64,000 nt of DNA, taken from contig OX637342.1 in assembly GCA_951799405.1 (NCBI GenBank), positions 17,469,298 through 17,533,297 on the forward strand, in the 5' to 3' direction. The notes beneath the pieces are model-generated. The model was not told the origin of the DNA, made no database searches, and saw only the letters and a list, made by a program, of their open reading frames with translations. The DNA comes from Agapetus fuscipes (lineage: Eukaryota > Arthropoda > Insecta > Trichoptera > Glossosomatidae). The stretch's first letter is position 1. Every line of letters begins with the position of its first letter. A program made the position numbers and the translations under genes. Shown here piece by piece: positions 53,340-62,542 of this stretch.

Positions 53340-53530
53340 TTTTTTTGTACCCATTGTCTACAAAGCCCAATCAAGTGAAGACAACAGCAGACACCTCGGT
53401 GGTTGGAGCGCAGTCAGGAGAGAACTTGAGAAAAGTGGTTGCTTCCGCATATATATATATATATGGGTCACAACCCTCAGCAATGAGTAGATAAACGAGA
53501 TTGAGAAGAAGTCCACAAAAAAAAATTAAA
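53340..53530 (+). repeat. Unassigned short repeat with (AT)n
   Basis: ggttggagcgcagtcaggag, a (TA)n run at ~53,452-53,464 and ggtcacaaccctcagcaatg look like a retroelement 3' end, but no second copy is visible here. Confidence 0.3.
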
Positions 53531-53624
53531 GCCATTCCACGACACTAAAAATTATTGCTTTGAAAATACTCCAAGGATCACAATCCCTTCATGCTTCTAA
53601 CATTTCTCTTATAATGTGTAATAA

Positions 53625-53918
53625 GGGGCCGTCCATAAATTATGTCATCGATTTTGGCCGATTTTCGACCCCCCCCCCCCTTACAATCATCCTATAGTCA
53701 TTATCTAATGACCTTCCCCCCCCTCTTGCTGTAATAATGTATAAGCTTAATAATTAGTTATGTTATATTACTTACATAATCTTTTGTATATTTTGTAGAA
53801 ATTGGTATTTACAAGAACGACGTCACTTTTAACACTCGTAAATCATTTGCCATCATCCGCAGACCAGACCCCCTCCCCCCCCCCCTTAATGCGAACGACA
53901 TAGTATATGGACAGCCCA
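53625..53918. mobile_element. MITE with ggccgtccat ends and poly-C arms
   Basis: Tips ggggccgtccataaattatg and catagtatatggacagccc are inverted. Inside each tip, on the plus strand, lie C-runs of 10 or more (53,671-53,682; 53,715-53,723; 53,870-53,885). Confidence 0.7.
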
Positions 53919-54204
53919 AATAGTAAAAAAGCCCAAAAAAAAAAAGTAAAAGGACAGTAAAAAATAAGTCGTACAAATAAGCAACAGAAAAAACTGTTTT
54001 TTTTAAATAACCTACAATTTTATAAGTGGAAGATAAAAAAATTAAAAATAACATCTTGTAAGATGTCATAAGTAAGCTGGTTTTAATTTCAGATAAGGCC
54101 GTAACCCTCTTTTGTAACATCGCCCATAAGTTTAGCCCTACTAAGTGAATCTTTGGGCTCATCTAGATTACTCGAGTGATTTTTAGGCTACTCCCTTTTC
54201 GTGT

Positions 54205-54365
54205 ACTCCACCCCAAGTATAAAGTTTCACGTTTAAACTCAACCCTAGCGTTTCTGCAAAATGTAAAGCAACCAAAACACTCAGTAGAAACGCTGTTAAA
54301 ATTTCCATGATTTTTTTGGTTTACGCTACGTTGATGTTTAACGTTTTTTTTTATACTTGGGCTGC
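54205..54365. mobile_element. MITE M variant, CCCAAGTATA ends
   Basis: ccccaagtataaagtttcac on the left and cgtttttttttatacttggg on the right. The centre actcagtagaaacgctgtta resembles that at 44.94 kb. Confidence 0.65.
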
Positions 54366-54700
54366 TGGCTCGGTACCATTACGTAGATTTATTCCATATA
54401 ATGCCTAAATTTATAGAGCCATTATGACGTAGATCAAAATATTCAGACCCACGCTAGCTTGTAAGGAAACGTAAGGTTTTTAAGGTTTTTTTTAAAGTTT
54501 AAAAAAGTTTCTTGGTCTAAAAATAAATTGTCGAAACGATGTTTCGTTTTTTTTTAAATATCTGTTGTAAAAAATCTCTCCTTTTTATGAACTCTTAATA
54601 ATTTTACTCTTCATTTTTGTATGTGCTTGTAGTTATTAAATTAGCATGATATGATTCATGGAATTGATAACTTGATTTTTAATTACAAGTACAAAAGAAT

Positions 54701-55005
54701 GTGATGAGATGGTTTGGGCATGTGGAAAGAATGAATGATAATAGACTGACAAAGTATGTATACAAAGAAAGTGTGAAAGGAAAAAGAGGGAAGGGACGAC
54801 CGAGAAAAGTATGGAGGGATCAGATTGAGGAGATTGTGAAAGAATGGGATATACAAAGTGAGCGTAAAAGAAGAAAATGCATGAAAAAGGTGATGGATAT
54901 GAAGGAATTGAAGGAGGTATGTCAGGATAGGAAAAAATGGAGGCAACTCTGCAGAGGCTCTGGCCACCCCTAGTGGAATGGCGACAGAGTAACAGTTACA
55001 GTTAA
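54701..55005 (+). pseudogene. LINE2 C-terminus fragment
   Basis: Reads MRWFGHVERMNDNRLTKYVY, GKGRPRKVWRDQIEEIVKEW and LKEVCQDRKKWRQLCRGSGH; nearly identical to the end of the 61.4 kb copy. The 3' end is aacagttacagtt. 5'-truncated to ~90 codons. Confidence 0.9.
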
Positions 55006-55190
55006 TTAAGAAAACAAATGTAGGAGTCAAATAATATTTCAAATAATACATGGATGACATCGTTAAGTTACACTGCCGGGTAGCTGGGGAAAAAGCCAAC
55101 AAATACTTAATAGAAATCTTCAGCGCTAATTTTATATATTTTTACATGGAAAATTGGCATGTAAATTGAAAAACTTTTTTTTATTTGTTC
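55006..55190. other. Spacer
   Basis: Nothing recognised. Confidence 0.3.
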
Positions 55191-55194
55191 ATTC

Positions 55195-55302
55195 ACACTT
55201 CAAGTGAAAGTGGTCGGTGTGAGGCCGGCCCCCTTACCTGTAAAAATAAATAGGTCCCGAAGCGCCACATGCGACTCCTTCATGCCACATGTGTAACTTA
55301 GA
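55195..55302 (+). repeat. SINE C 3' third
   Basis: tcaagtgaaagtggtcggtg, aggccggcccccttacctgt and gccacatgcgactccttc. Confidence 0.8.
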
Positions 55303-55640
55303 TTGCGTTTTTTTTTCCTAACAACTAAAGTCCATACAAGCGTGACGTTTGCCCGCCGAGAACAAAGTTGCAAATATAAATTTTGTTATGAGTCCATGGT
55401 CGTTCATCTTGCAATATTGCAACAAGATTTTTTAAATTCTAAAATTGGTGAAGCAATAACCTCTTTTGAATATCTCGCAAAACTATTTCAATACTTAGTA
55501 AAGAAACGAACCCGAAGTGTGATAAAACCTGATTTTTCTATTGCGTACGTATTGCAGTACTAGAACTATCAGGCGCGCTCTAGTTCGTACATACGCTATC
55601 AGCCAATAGATGGAGCCTACTACCTCCCCATATAATAACG
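55303..55640. other. Spacer with an unassigned ORF
   Basis: An 86-codon ORF (55,303-55,563) includes FLNSKIGEAITSFEYLAKLF but no domain that I recognise. Confidence 0.3.
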
Positions 55641-55644
55641 CAAA

Positions 55645-55938
55645 AAAATACAGCTAAGCTACACATATACTATAACTTTTTGCATGTACTTTCCGAAGGG
55701 ATCGCATGTATCTAGTGAGCATATTTATTTTTACAAATAATGGGGCTGGGCTCAGTTGATGTGGGGGTTTTCTAGCTCTCGCATGGTTCTCATTACTTGT
55801 GAAGGCTGAGTAAACCTGGCCGGTATTTACTTTGGGTTTAAGATAAACACTGAAACGGGAAATCACTCTCGGTGGGACTCGAATCCGAGCTCTCGGCATG
55901 GAATGCAAGCACTCTACCAACTGAGCTATCTTTTTGCT
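55645..55938 (-). repeat. SINE C
   Basis: Tail cacatatactataacttttt, body ttttctagctctcgcatggt, box B gtgggactcgaatccgag, head ctctaccaactgagctatc; about 30 bp are missing in the body. Confidence 0.85.
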
Positions 55939-55949
55939 TTCATACAATT

Positions 55950-56192
55950 TTCACACTTGCTAATCACCCATGCTGTAACAAAATGTTCACTTTGCCAATG
56001 TCGCCTCTGTTTCAGGGAAGGTTGGCAAAATTTGCATGGTGTATGTGTGTTCATTAGAGGTTTATATTTTAATTTGTCAATACACATGAGTATTTGTTTG
56101 TAATCGCGAACGAACACGTGTCTGTTTGTGGGTGTGCATTTAATATGAATTTTAAATGTTAATATATCTTTGCAACTTAGATTCTAGATTAT
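55950..56192 (+). repeat. Family A repeat
   Basis: Starts near cacccatgctgtaacaaaat, then ctttgccaatgtcgcctctg, and ends ttgcaacttagattctaga. Confidence 0.8.
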
Positions 56193-56568
56193 TTCGATCG
56201 TAAAAGATTTTTTTTTGCATACATTGCCTTTCAGTTCAGTCCATTCAAGTCGAAACGATTTTCTATGATAGCCTTTCACCTTTCAGCACAGATTTCACGG
56301 TTCTCACCCCCGATTTGCTGCCATCATTCATCCAGAGGTCTCCCAGATAGACGGACAGGCACTTAGACTTGCTGGTCTGTAAATGGTTTTTTGATGGGAT
56401 TGTGAGATGATGTGGGGAAAATGCAAAATATGGGGGATGATAGGAAATGATAAATGAAGGGGTGTATTTACATACACTTAAACTATGAGGTTGATCATAG
56501 GATATTGATATTTCCTGAAAGTTTCATACAACCAATGGGGTAGTTCGAACTTAAATCATAATAATAAC
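56193..56568. other. Spacer
   Basis: No gene or repeat supported. Confidence 0.35.
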
Positions 56569-56569
56569 A

Positions 56570-56986
56570 ATATTAGGATGATTTATTTGGTGAGCGCTGT
56601 TTTCGTGTGTATCACACCTCAAGAGCCCTCTGCGAGCTTGGTCGTCGCTGTAGAAAGCGCCAATTCTCAAGCAAGACCCAGTTGTTGTAAGGTTGGATGG
56701 ACCTTTCAGTGACCGGTCATTGGTAAAGGTTTATGAATTTTTCAACTCAGCGAAGAGCACATTCGTAATATAAATGGCACATTTTTTGTGCTCCGCCGGG
56801 ATCCGAATCCACAACCTTCCACTTACGAGTCCGAAGTGTTGCCACTGGACTACGGACCGGTCCAAGATGCCAACGACACGCGGTGTATCTGAACGGTCAC
56901 CCATCCAAGAAGCATTCGCGCCCAATGTTGCTTAACTTCGGTGATCTGATGAGAACCGGTGCTTTCAACATGGTATCGTCGTTGAC
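56570..56986 (-). repeat. Chimeric 5S rRNA-tRNA SINE B with tail type 1
   Basis: From the right on the minus strand: 5S-like head (56,986-56,868), linker tcttgga, tRNA-like head (56,862-56,790; box B tggattcggatcccgg), body, and tail type 1 ending caccaaataaatcatcctaa. Together with the 2.07 kb copy it shows that 5S heads occur with both tail types. Confidence 0.9.
56868..56986 (-). pseudogene. 5S rRNA-derived SINE head
   Basis: The minus strand contains gatcaccgaagttaagcaac and cttggatgggtgaccgttc, closer to a genuine 5S than the 2.07 kb head (it keeps ctcatcagatcacc). It has no terminator and runs on into the tRNA-like unit. Confidence 0.88.
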
Positions 56987-56999
56987 TAAATTAATAAAT

Positions 57000-57720
57000 A
57001 TTGATGCTATTAGTTATCAAAATTTAATGCAATTCTTTTCCTTTTTTCAGGTAAGTCATCCATAACTCTCTGCAACCTAAAATACTTACAGCTTTTGGTA
57101 AGTCCATAAAAATAAAATAACATACTTATAATTATCAAGAAAAAACTATTTTCTTAAAAAACCTCCTTCAAAGACTTCAAGATTAGAGCCTTCTTTCCGC
57201 ATGGACCCCTTAGGGAGCCCAAAAACTTTTCCTTAATTGAATGTTCAGATACAAATCAGCTCTCTCTCTCTCTTATAAGACTCGTCCTGCCAGTCTGCTT
57301 AGATAAAATAAATTGGAGAATCTAAGAGAATGGTTTAACTTACAAGTATGGAGCTGTATGAGAGTTCTCCCATATAATTGTAGACTGTGCAGTATACAGT
57401 CTGATAAATTAGTATTGCGTCTGCGAGTTGTATGCATTTGTTAGGGCTAAAGGATATTTTTGCCGATTGATCTTTTTAATTGTTGAAAACGATGTAAATG
57501 TATTAACAAATTTGCTGTTACTTAATTTTACTCTATGTACCTTACTACGTTTTTTTCTTTATTTTATGAACATCTCTAACACAGTGCTATTTAAAAAAAC
57601 ATTTGATTCATATCTGGTCTATAAGGATAATTGATTGTTTTGTATGAAAAATTCATTGTAGGCTGCGGATGAGCCATGGCTTTGCTGTTTGAAAATAACA
57701 CTGCTACAGTATTATACATT
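57000..57720. other. AT-rich spacer
   Basis: No supported feature; the short ORF at 57,428-57,634 is low-complexity. Confidence 0.35.
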
Positions 57721-57875
57721 TTCTTGTCGTTCATTTTGCCAATGCCACCTCTGCTTTAGGATAGTTCGTCAAGAGTTGCAGGGCTCATGTTCATTTGAGA
57801 TTGAGTTATTATGTTGTAAGGTCACATGCAAACTTATTCTTATAGGAATGCATGTAATTTGAACATTAATTGTAT

Positions 57876-58329
57876 TGTTACGTTTTTCCTGGGTTCTTTT
57901 AATTAAAACACAAGTTTAACACAAGTTAGCCATACAGTTTATTTACACAGACTTTCTTACAATAGATTTATTTTAACAGACTTATTCTAACAGATTTATT
58001 TTAACACACTTATTTATTTCGCACAGATTACATTTATTTTACACCATATTGGTCGCCCTAGTAACTAGATATTCCACTGTGTGAGTGCTTCGAAAGACTG
58101 ACTCGCTTCAGCCGATTGTCGCCCTTCTTATAGCGGAACCTAGGGGCCATTCCAGCCTGCCCTAGAAGGTTCCACTACCACAGTTGTATAGACGGTTCTG
58201 GACATATTTATTTCATGAAGAGTCCATGTCCTACCTACATACACACCTTACAATTACAATCGTCTGGGCCAAAACATTCTCTCAAAACACACGTACACCA
58301 ATAAACATCTACCAGTGTATTTCGTTACA
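57876..58329 (-). repeat. 3' LTR
   Basis: 454 bp, 3' with respect to the minus-strand element. It differs from its partner by about six substitutions and no indels that I can see. Confidence 0.92.
58127..58132 (-). promoter_or_regulatory. LTR TATA box (3' LTR copy)
   Basis: TATAAG on the minus strand, followed 33 bases later by an AGTCAGTC initiator-like word. The same pair is at 60,631-60,636 in the 5' LTR and, with the same spacing, near 10.45 kb. Confidence 0.6.
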
Positions 58330-58342
58330 TTATCCCCCCCTT
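58330..58342 (-). promoter_or_regulatory. Polypurine tract
   Basis: The minus strand reads aagggggggataa immediately before the LTR. The stop codon of the SAP-DEK frame (TAA, 58,332-58,330) is its last triplet. Confidence 0.8.
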
Positions 58343-60027
58343 AGACTGTTCCGCCCCGGAACAGTCTTTTCTTTAAGAAGGTACGGGCAGTTTGACCCAC
58401 AGTTGCATCCAGTGGTCAGGAAAAATGACGTTCCACGAAATTTTCCCCTTAGGGTTTTGCCCGTCATTGCTGGCTGGTGTGGGGGGGGGTGCTTTCCTCT
58501 TGGCGGCCGGCATGGGCGCCTTTCCTTGGCTGGGGGCACCGCTTTGCGTCCCCGGGCGGCCACCGCTCCTAGGCCCCGCTTGCTCGCCGGCGTCAAAGGA
58601 TCAGAATCCTTGGTCGTCGGAGCCGCTCTCCTGCTCGGAAGCGAAGTTCTCACTCTCGCTCTAGTCCTCTGACTCGCTGAGTGGCTTCCTGCCGCGCCAT
58701 GCTTGGGTCGTCCCTTCTGCTTGCTCTGCTTGGCTGAGCCCCTGCGGGCGGGGGCGCGGCGCCTGCGGGAGGGAGCGCCCCCCTCCCCCACTGACGGGTC
58801 AAAGTCAGAGTCCGCCTCCTGTCCGGAGCCACTCGGGTTGTACGAGCCATCTAAATCCCCTAATTCATCCCTGCTGACTTTGGGTCCCCGCACTTTGGTT
58901 TCCGGATCTGTTTCATACTCCTCGTTAGAGTAACCTCTCTTGACAATAGCAGCAGCGGACCTTCTGGGCCTGCCTCCCGTGGCCTCGCCGCGGTCAGTCA
59001 CCGGCCTCTCCTTCATCAGCCCCCTGGCGTGCGAGGAGACCTGCTTTGGCAGCAGCAGGAAGCCCATTACCCTGCTGACCAGCTCCGTGGGCGCGCCCCT
59101 CTTGTCCAAGCCCAGCTTCTCGCACAGCGTCCGCAGCTGCTTGGGCTCCAGCTTCTGCACCTCCTCCAGCTTGGCCTTGTGCTCAGGCGTGTCCTTCTCA
59201 AACTCGTAGCCCTTGAACTTCTTTTTGTTGCGCTTGATGAGGTTCGTGCGGCACAATTGATTGTACCGGAACTTGAGGTCCTCCATCTTGAACCTGGAGA
59301 TGGCCACCTCCACGTCGGGGATGTGGTCGATGGGGATGCCCCGGCCCGCGGGCACGGGCACCGGCGGCTCCACGGCCTTCTTCTTCTTGGGAGCCTCCTC
59401 CACGGCCTCCTCCGCCTTCTTCTTGGGCGCGGGCTTCTTCTTCACACTGTTGGCCTTCTTGGCCTTGCCCTTCTTGTCCTTGGCGTCCTCATCCTCCTCC
59501 TCCTCCGTCTCCTCCTTCGCATCCTTGTCAGCCTTCACCTCGGCCGAGTCACTCTTGCCGTTTTCAGCCGACTTGACATCATCTTTGTCATCTTTGCTGT
59601 CAGCTGCGTCCTCAGCCTTGAGCTGGCCGTTGTTTTTGGCCTTCAGGTCTCCCTTCCCCAACTTCTGAGACGACTCATCTTCAGTTGACATATCGGCCTT
59701 TTTGTCATCCTGATTATCACTTAATTTTACACTATCAGTGTCCGCCGACATTTTTAAGGCTAGGTTTTTAGCCCTCTCCTCCTTCCAACCAGCTAGGTCT
59801 TCCCTCAAGCTCTTGAAGTTGGCAGCCATCTTTGTTTTAAACTCTTCCACGGCTCGATCCCCTCCAGACGCCATGACAAAATATGCCGGGTCTTCGCCTG
59901 ACTGTTCCAAGGCCTCCATGAGGCGTGCTTGTAAGGCCGCCTTCCCTCCTGAGGTCTCCAGGTCCCTCTCCAGAAGCTCATTCTTAAGCTCATAGGCTTT
60001 GAGGTCCTTGATGTTCACCTTAGCCAT
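58330..60027 (-). CDS. Dek: SAP-DEK fusion protein in an LTR element
   Basis: 565 residues. Residues ~6-40 form a SAP domain (LETSGGKAALQARL core), followed by a short basic/coiled stretch. A probable native DEK start (MSADTDSV) is at residue 93. Residues ~105-220 are acidic and Lys-rich (EETEEEEDEDAKDKKGK, KKKPAPKKK). Residues ~237-328 hold the conserved DEK core with its SAP-like DNA-binding fold (LCEKLGLDKRGAPTELVSR, MGFLLLPK). RPRRSAAAIVKRGY follows at ~353. DEK is a nuclear chromatin-architecture protein that binds DNA and histones. From about residue 443 the frame differs from what looks like the native acidic tail (another frame reads KPLSESED then SESENFASEQESGSDDQ), and the C-terminal DEK_C domain is absent; residues ~522-565 are retroelement 3' sequence (GRNSLRGG next to the polypurine tract). 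No introns, so it derives from a cDNA. The N-terminal SAP part may come from the element's gag; that is an inference. Confidence 0.82.
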   Translation of the reverse strand: MAKVNIKDLKAYELKNELLERDLETSGGKAALQARLMEALEQSGEDPAYFVMASGGDRAVEEFKTKMAANFKSLREDLAGWKEERAKNLALKMSADTDSVKLSDNQDDKKADMSTEDESSQKLGKGDLKAKNNGQLKAEDAADSKDDKDDVKSAENGKSDSAEVKADKDAKEETEEEEDEDAKDKKGKAKKANSVKKKPAPKKKAEEAVEEAPKKKKAVEPPVPVPAGRGIPIDHIPDVEVAISRFKMEDLKFRYNQLCRTNLIKRNKKKFKGYEFEKDTPEHKAKLEEVQKLEPKQLRTLCEKLGLDKRGAPTELVSRVMGFLLLPKQVSSHARGLMKERPVTDRGEATGGRPRRSAAAIVKRGYSNEEYETDPETKVRGPKVSRDELGDLDGSYNPSGSGQEADSDFDPSVGEGGAPSRRRRAPARRGSAKQSKQKGRPKHGAAGSHSASQRTRARVRTSLPSRRAAPTTKDSDPLTPASKRGLGAVAARGRKAVPPAKERRPCRPPRGKHPPPHQPAMTGKTLRGKFRGTSFFLTTGCNCGSNCPYLLKEKTVPGRNSLRGG

Positions 60028-60363
60028 TTTTTTATTTTAACAAAAATTTAAATTTACTTCAAAACAAATTATTTTACAAAAAAAAATATTTTTAAATTTC
60101 AAATAATGATATTAGATAATGATTATTTACTTTGCTTCGTCAGATCGGCTAGCTTTACTAACACTAGCACAATATTATTAACACGTTATCTATGCACACT
60201 TCAATCAAATTTTTAGCGGGTAACCACACGATCGTTTTTAATTCAAGTTTAATCAGTTTTATTTAAAACTTTTTTTTTTTTTATTCATTAGTTTTTATTA
60301 TGTTGTCCAGAAATATTTTTCAATAGTCTTAAGCACAGATTTTTTTGGTACTTGGTTTTAAAT
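60028..60363 (-). other. 5' leader of the LTR element
   Basis: AT-rich, about 335 bp between the primer-binding site and the ATG of the SAP-DEK frame. No ORF or packaging signal could be recognised. Confidence 0.5.
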
Positions 60364-60378
60364 CTCACACCGACACCA
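60364..60378 (-). promoter_or_regulatory. Primer-binding site
   Basis: The minus strand reads TGGTGTCGGTGTGAG one base after the 5' LTR. It starts TGG, complementary to the CCA end of a tRNA; the tRNA species was not identified. Confidence 0.7.
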
Positions 60379-60379
60379 T

Positions 60380-60833
60380 TGTTACGTTTTTCCTGGGTTC
60401 TTTTAATTAAAACACAAGTTTAACACAAGTTAGCCTTACAGTTTATTTACACAGACTTTCTTACAATAGATTTATTTTAACAGACTTATTCTAACAGATT
60501 TATTTTAACACACTTATTTATTTCGCACAGATTACATTTATTTTACACCATATTGGTCGTCCTAGTAAATAGATATTCCACTGTGTGAGTGCTTCGAAAG
60601 ACTGACTCGCTTCAGCCGATTGTCGCCCTTCTTATAGCGGAACCTAGGGGCCATTCTAGCCTGCCCTAGAAGGTTCCACTACCACAGTTGTATAGACGGT
60701 TCTGGACATATTTATTTCATGAAGAGTCCATTTCCTACCTACATACACACCTTACAATTACAATCGTCTGGGCCAGAACATTCTCTCAAAACACACGTAC
60801 ACCAATAAACATCTACCAGTGTATTTCGTTACA
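60380..60833 (-). promoter_or_regulatory. 5' LTR with promoter
   Basis: 454 bp. Minus-strand TATAAG at 60,636-60,631 and initiator AGTCAGTC with its A at 60,603 should drive transcription into the SAP-DEK frame. Confidence 0.85.
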
Positions 60834-60862
60834 GTATCATAATTTTGCAACTTAGATTATAG

Positions 60863-61280
60863 AAAAAGTTTTATAAATTAATGAAAAAAGCACATAACCG
60901 GTGTTGCCAGTTCATGAAGCATTTATTTTTCAATATTCCATAAAACTACATACAAGACTCGATCCACTAACCGACTGCGTACGCCATTTGGCATCGGGTA
61001 AAACAGATGTACTTTATTGGAAAACTTTGTTCAACACGGCAATCGATCATGGACATTAAAGAGTATGCCAAACGATGAATGAGAAAATATGTGTGACCAC
61101 CACTGACCGTTATGTAGTAACTTCAGCGGAAGCAAAATTCCGCTTCAGCTTCAGCCTGAAAAAAATGTTTCACCAATGAAAGATGTAAGTGCTTTTTTTA
61201 ACAGTCATTATCACATCAAGGCAATATTATTTTGCAATAGTACCAAGTCTTAACTAGTCATAATGCTTTTATATCAGTTT
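60863..61280. other. Spacer
   Basis: No supported gene or repeat. Confidence 0.35.
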
Positions 61281-61374
61281 TTTTTTAAATAGATTTGTGA
61301 AGAGGAATACAATTTCCCAACCTATTTTACCTTGCTAGAAATAGATATTAACATTTTCTAATTATTATTCGTTA

Positions 61375-62093
61375 AACACATGGATTTATCCATTTTAATA
61401 ATAATACATATCTTTGCATACTTGGGAAGTATGTTTGAGAAGAATGGAAAGATGACAAGAGAACTTGAGAATAGGGTGTGTAAGGGCAAGCAAGTGGTCG
61501 GTGCAATAGGAAGAATAGCAAAGAACAAGCGATTGACGATGGATCTGAGAATGGCGGTACACAATGGCATATTGTTACCGACTTTGATGTATGGAAGTGA
61601 AGCATGGACAGTGAACGATAGCGAAATGAGTAAAGTATGTACGGTGGAAATGAAGCATTTGAGAAGCATGACAGGAAAAACTCTGAGGGATAGAGTTAGG
61701 AACGAATGGGTAAAAAAAGAATGTAATTTGAAAGAGGATGTAAAAGTTAAAGTACAAAATAATGTGATGAGATGGTTTGGGCATGTGGAAAGAATGAATG
61801 ATGACAGATTGACAAAGTATGTATACAAAGAAAGTGTAAAAGGAAAAAGAGGGAAGGGACGACCGAGAAAAGTATGGAGTGATCAGATTGAGGAGATTGT
61901 GAAAGAATGGGATATACAAAGTGAGCGTAAAAGAAGAAAATGCATGAAAAAGGTGATGGATATGAAGGAATTGAAAGAGGTATGTCAGGATAGGAAAAAA
62001 TGGAGGCAACTCTGCAGAGGCTCTGGCCACCCCTAGCGGAATGGCGACAGAGTTACAGTTACAGTTACAGTTTTGCAACTTAGATTAGATTAG
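61375..62093 (+). mobile_element. LINE2 insertion ending in a LINE1-type tail
   Basis: Flanked by the 8-mer ATTCGTTA (61,367-61,374 and 62,094-62,101). After the LINE2 stop and its own tail (agttacagttacagttacag) the insertion ends ttttgcaacttagattagat, the terminal ~25 bases of LINE1/family A. The insertion is thus a LINE2-LINE1 chimera that integrated as one unit. Confidence 0.8.
61420..62036 (+). pseudogene. LINE2 reverse transcriptase C-terminus
   Basis: Open for ~205 codons: YLGSMFEKNGKMTRELENRV, GILLPTLMYGSEAWTVND, VMRWFGHVERMNDDRLTKYV, GKGRPRKVWSDQIEEIVKEW and KEVCQDRKKWRQLCRGSGHP. Same layout as LINE1 at 32.6-33.7 kb but a distinct subfamily. The catalytic domain is missing through 5' truncation. 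Confidence 0.88.
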
Positions 62094-62199
62094 ATTCGTT
62101 ATCTTATATTTTAAAGAATTATTAGTAACCAATTACCCAATGGCATCTGTTGAACCAGGGTTAAAGTTATTGTCGATAGGACACGGCGCGGGCTAATAC

Positions 62200-62432
62200 C
62201 ATCTCTGTCAGCACAAAATGCAGAAAAAGAAGCACAGTGCTCGGAGACCGCGCTTTCGCCGTTGCGGGACCGTCCACTTGGAATCAGCTGCCTCCTGAAG
62301 TGCACGCCAAGGAAGGGATCGGGTGCTTCAAGAAGGGAATGAAGACCCATTTCTTTACCGCCGCGTCAAGCCTGAAAGCGCCCTTGCACTGATAGTGGTC
62401 ACGAAACGGCGCTATACAAATCATCATCCTCA
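62200..62432 (+). pseudogene. L2/CR1-like LINE C-terminus and (ATC)n tail
   Basis: The plus frame reads VLGDRAFAVAGPSTWNQLPP and GCFKKGMKTHFFTAASS, then the 3' UTR (gtggtcacgaaacggcgcta) and atcatcctcatcatcatc. The same 3' UTR is nested in the LTR at 50.4 kb. Confidence 0.8.
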
Positions 62433-62542
62433 TCATCATCTGATATACGGGGCTAGAACCGGCGATTGTTTTAATAACGCAAATTTGAGTGTCGACTCCT
62501 ATCTCCTTAATCATACCAAGGATAAGAAAAATCTATGTATAT

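Larger units (their letters stand above)
57876..60833 (-). mobile_element. LTR retrotransposon carrying a DEK gene
   Basis: Two 454-bp LTRs (57,876-58,329 and 60,380-60,833; TGTTACG...CGTTACA; about 6 substitutions, ~1.3%) flank a 2,050-bp interior, and GTAT is duplicated on both sides (57,872-57,875; 60,834-60,837). Read on the minus strand, a primer-binding site follows the 5' LTR after one base and a polypurine tract precedes the 3' LTR. There is no protease, reverse transcriptase or integrase, so movement would need enzymes from a related element. The interior is one 565-codon SAP-DEK frame, far more GC-rich than the surroundings. It is a young insertion. Confidence 0.9.
57723..60862 (+). 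repeat. Family A copy split by the LTR element
   Basis: The head-to-middle part (cattttgccaatgccacctc ... gaatgcatgtaatttgaaca, 57,723-57,875) resumes after the LTR element as cataattttgcaacttagat (60,838-60,862). Removing the element and one GTAT restores a continuous family A sequence, which confirms the insertion limits. Confidence 0.85.
61283..62180 (-). repeat. SINE D copy interrupted by LINE2
   Basis: The tail part (aatagatttgtgaagaggaa ... ttattattcgtta, 61,283-61,374) and the body part (atattttaaagaattattag ... ctgttgaaccagggttaaag, 62,102-62,175) align in order with the 49.2 kb SINE D. The LINE2 insertion sits exactly between them. Confidence 0.75.

Noticed and set aside
54683..55102. 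139-codon minus-strand ORF
   Set aside because: Antisense shadow of the LINE2 fragment on the plus strand; the same shadow recurs opposite the 61.4 kb copy.
56868..56986. Functional 5S rRNA gene
   Set aside because: No T-run terminator follows; it runs into a tRNA-like SINE unit, and the other copy has the same fusion.
59029..59688. 219-codon plus-strand ORF opposite the DEK gene
   Set aside because: It is the antisense shadow of the GC-rich SAP-DEK frame; its composition (Leu/Gly/His-rich) mirrors Lys/Glu codons on the other strand.
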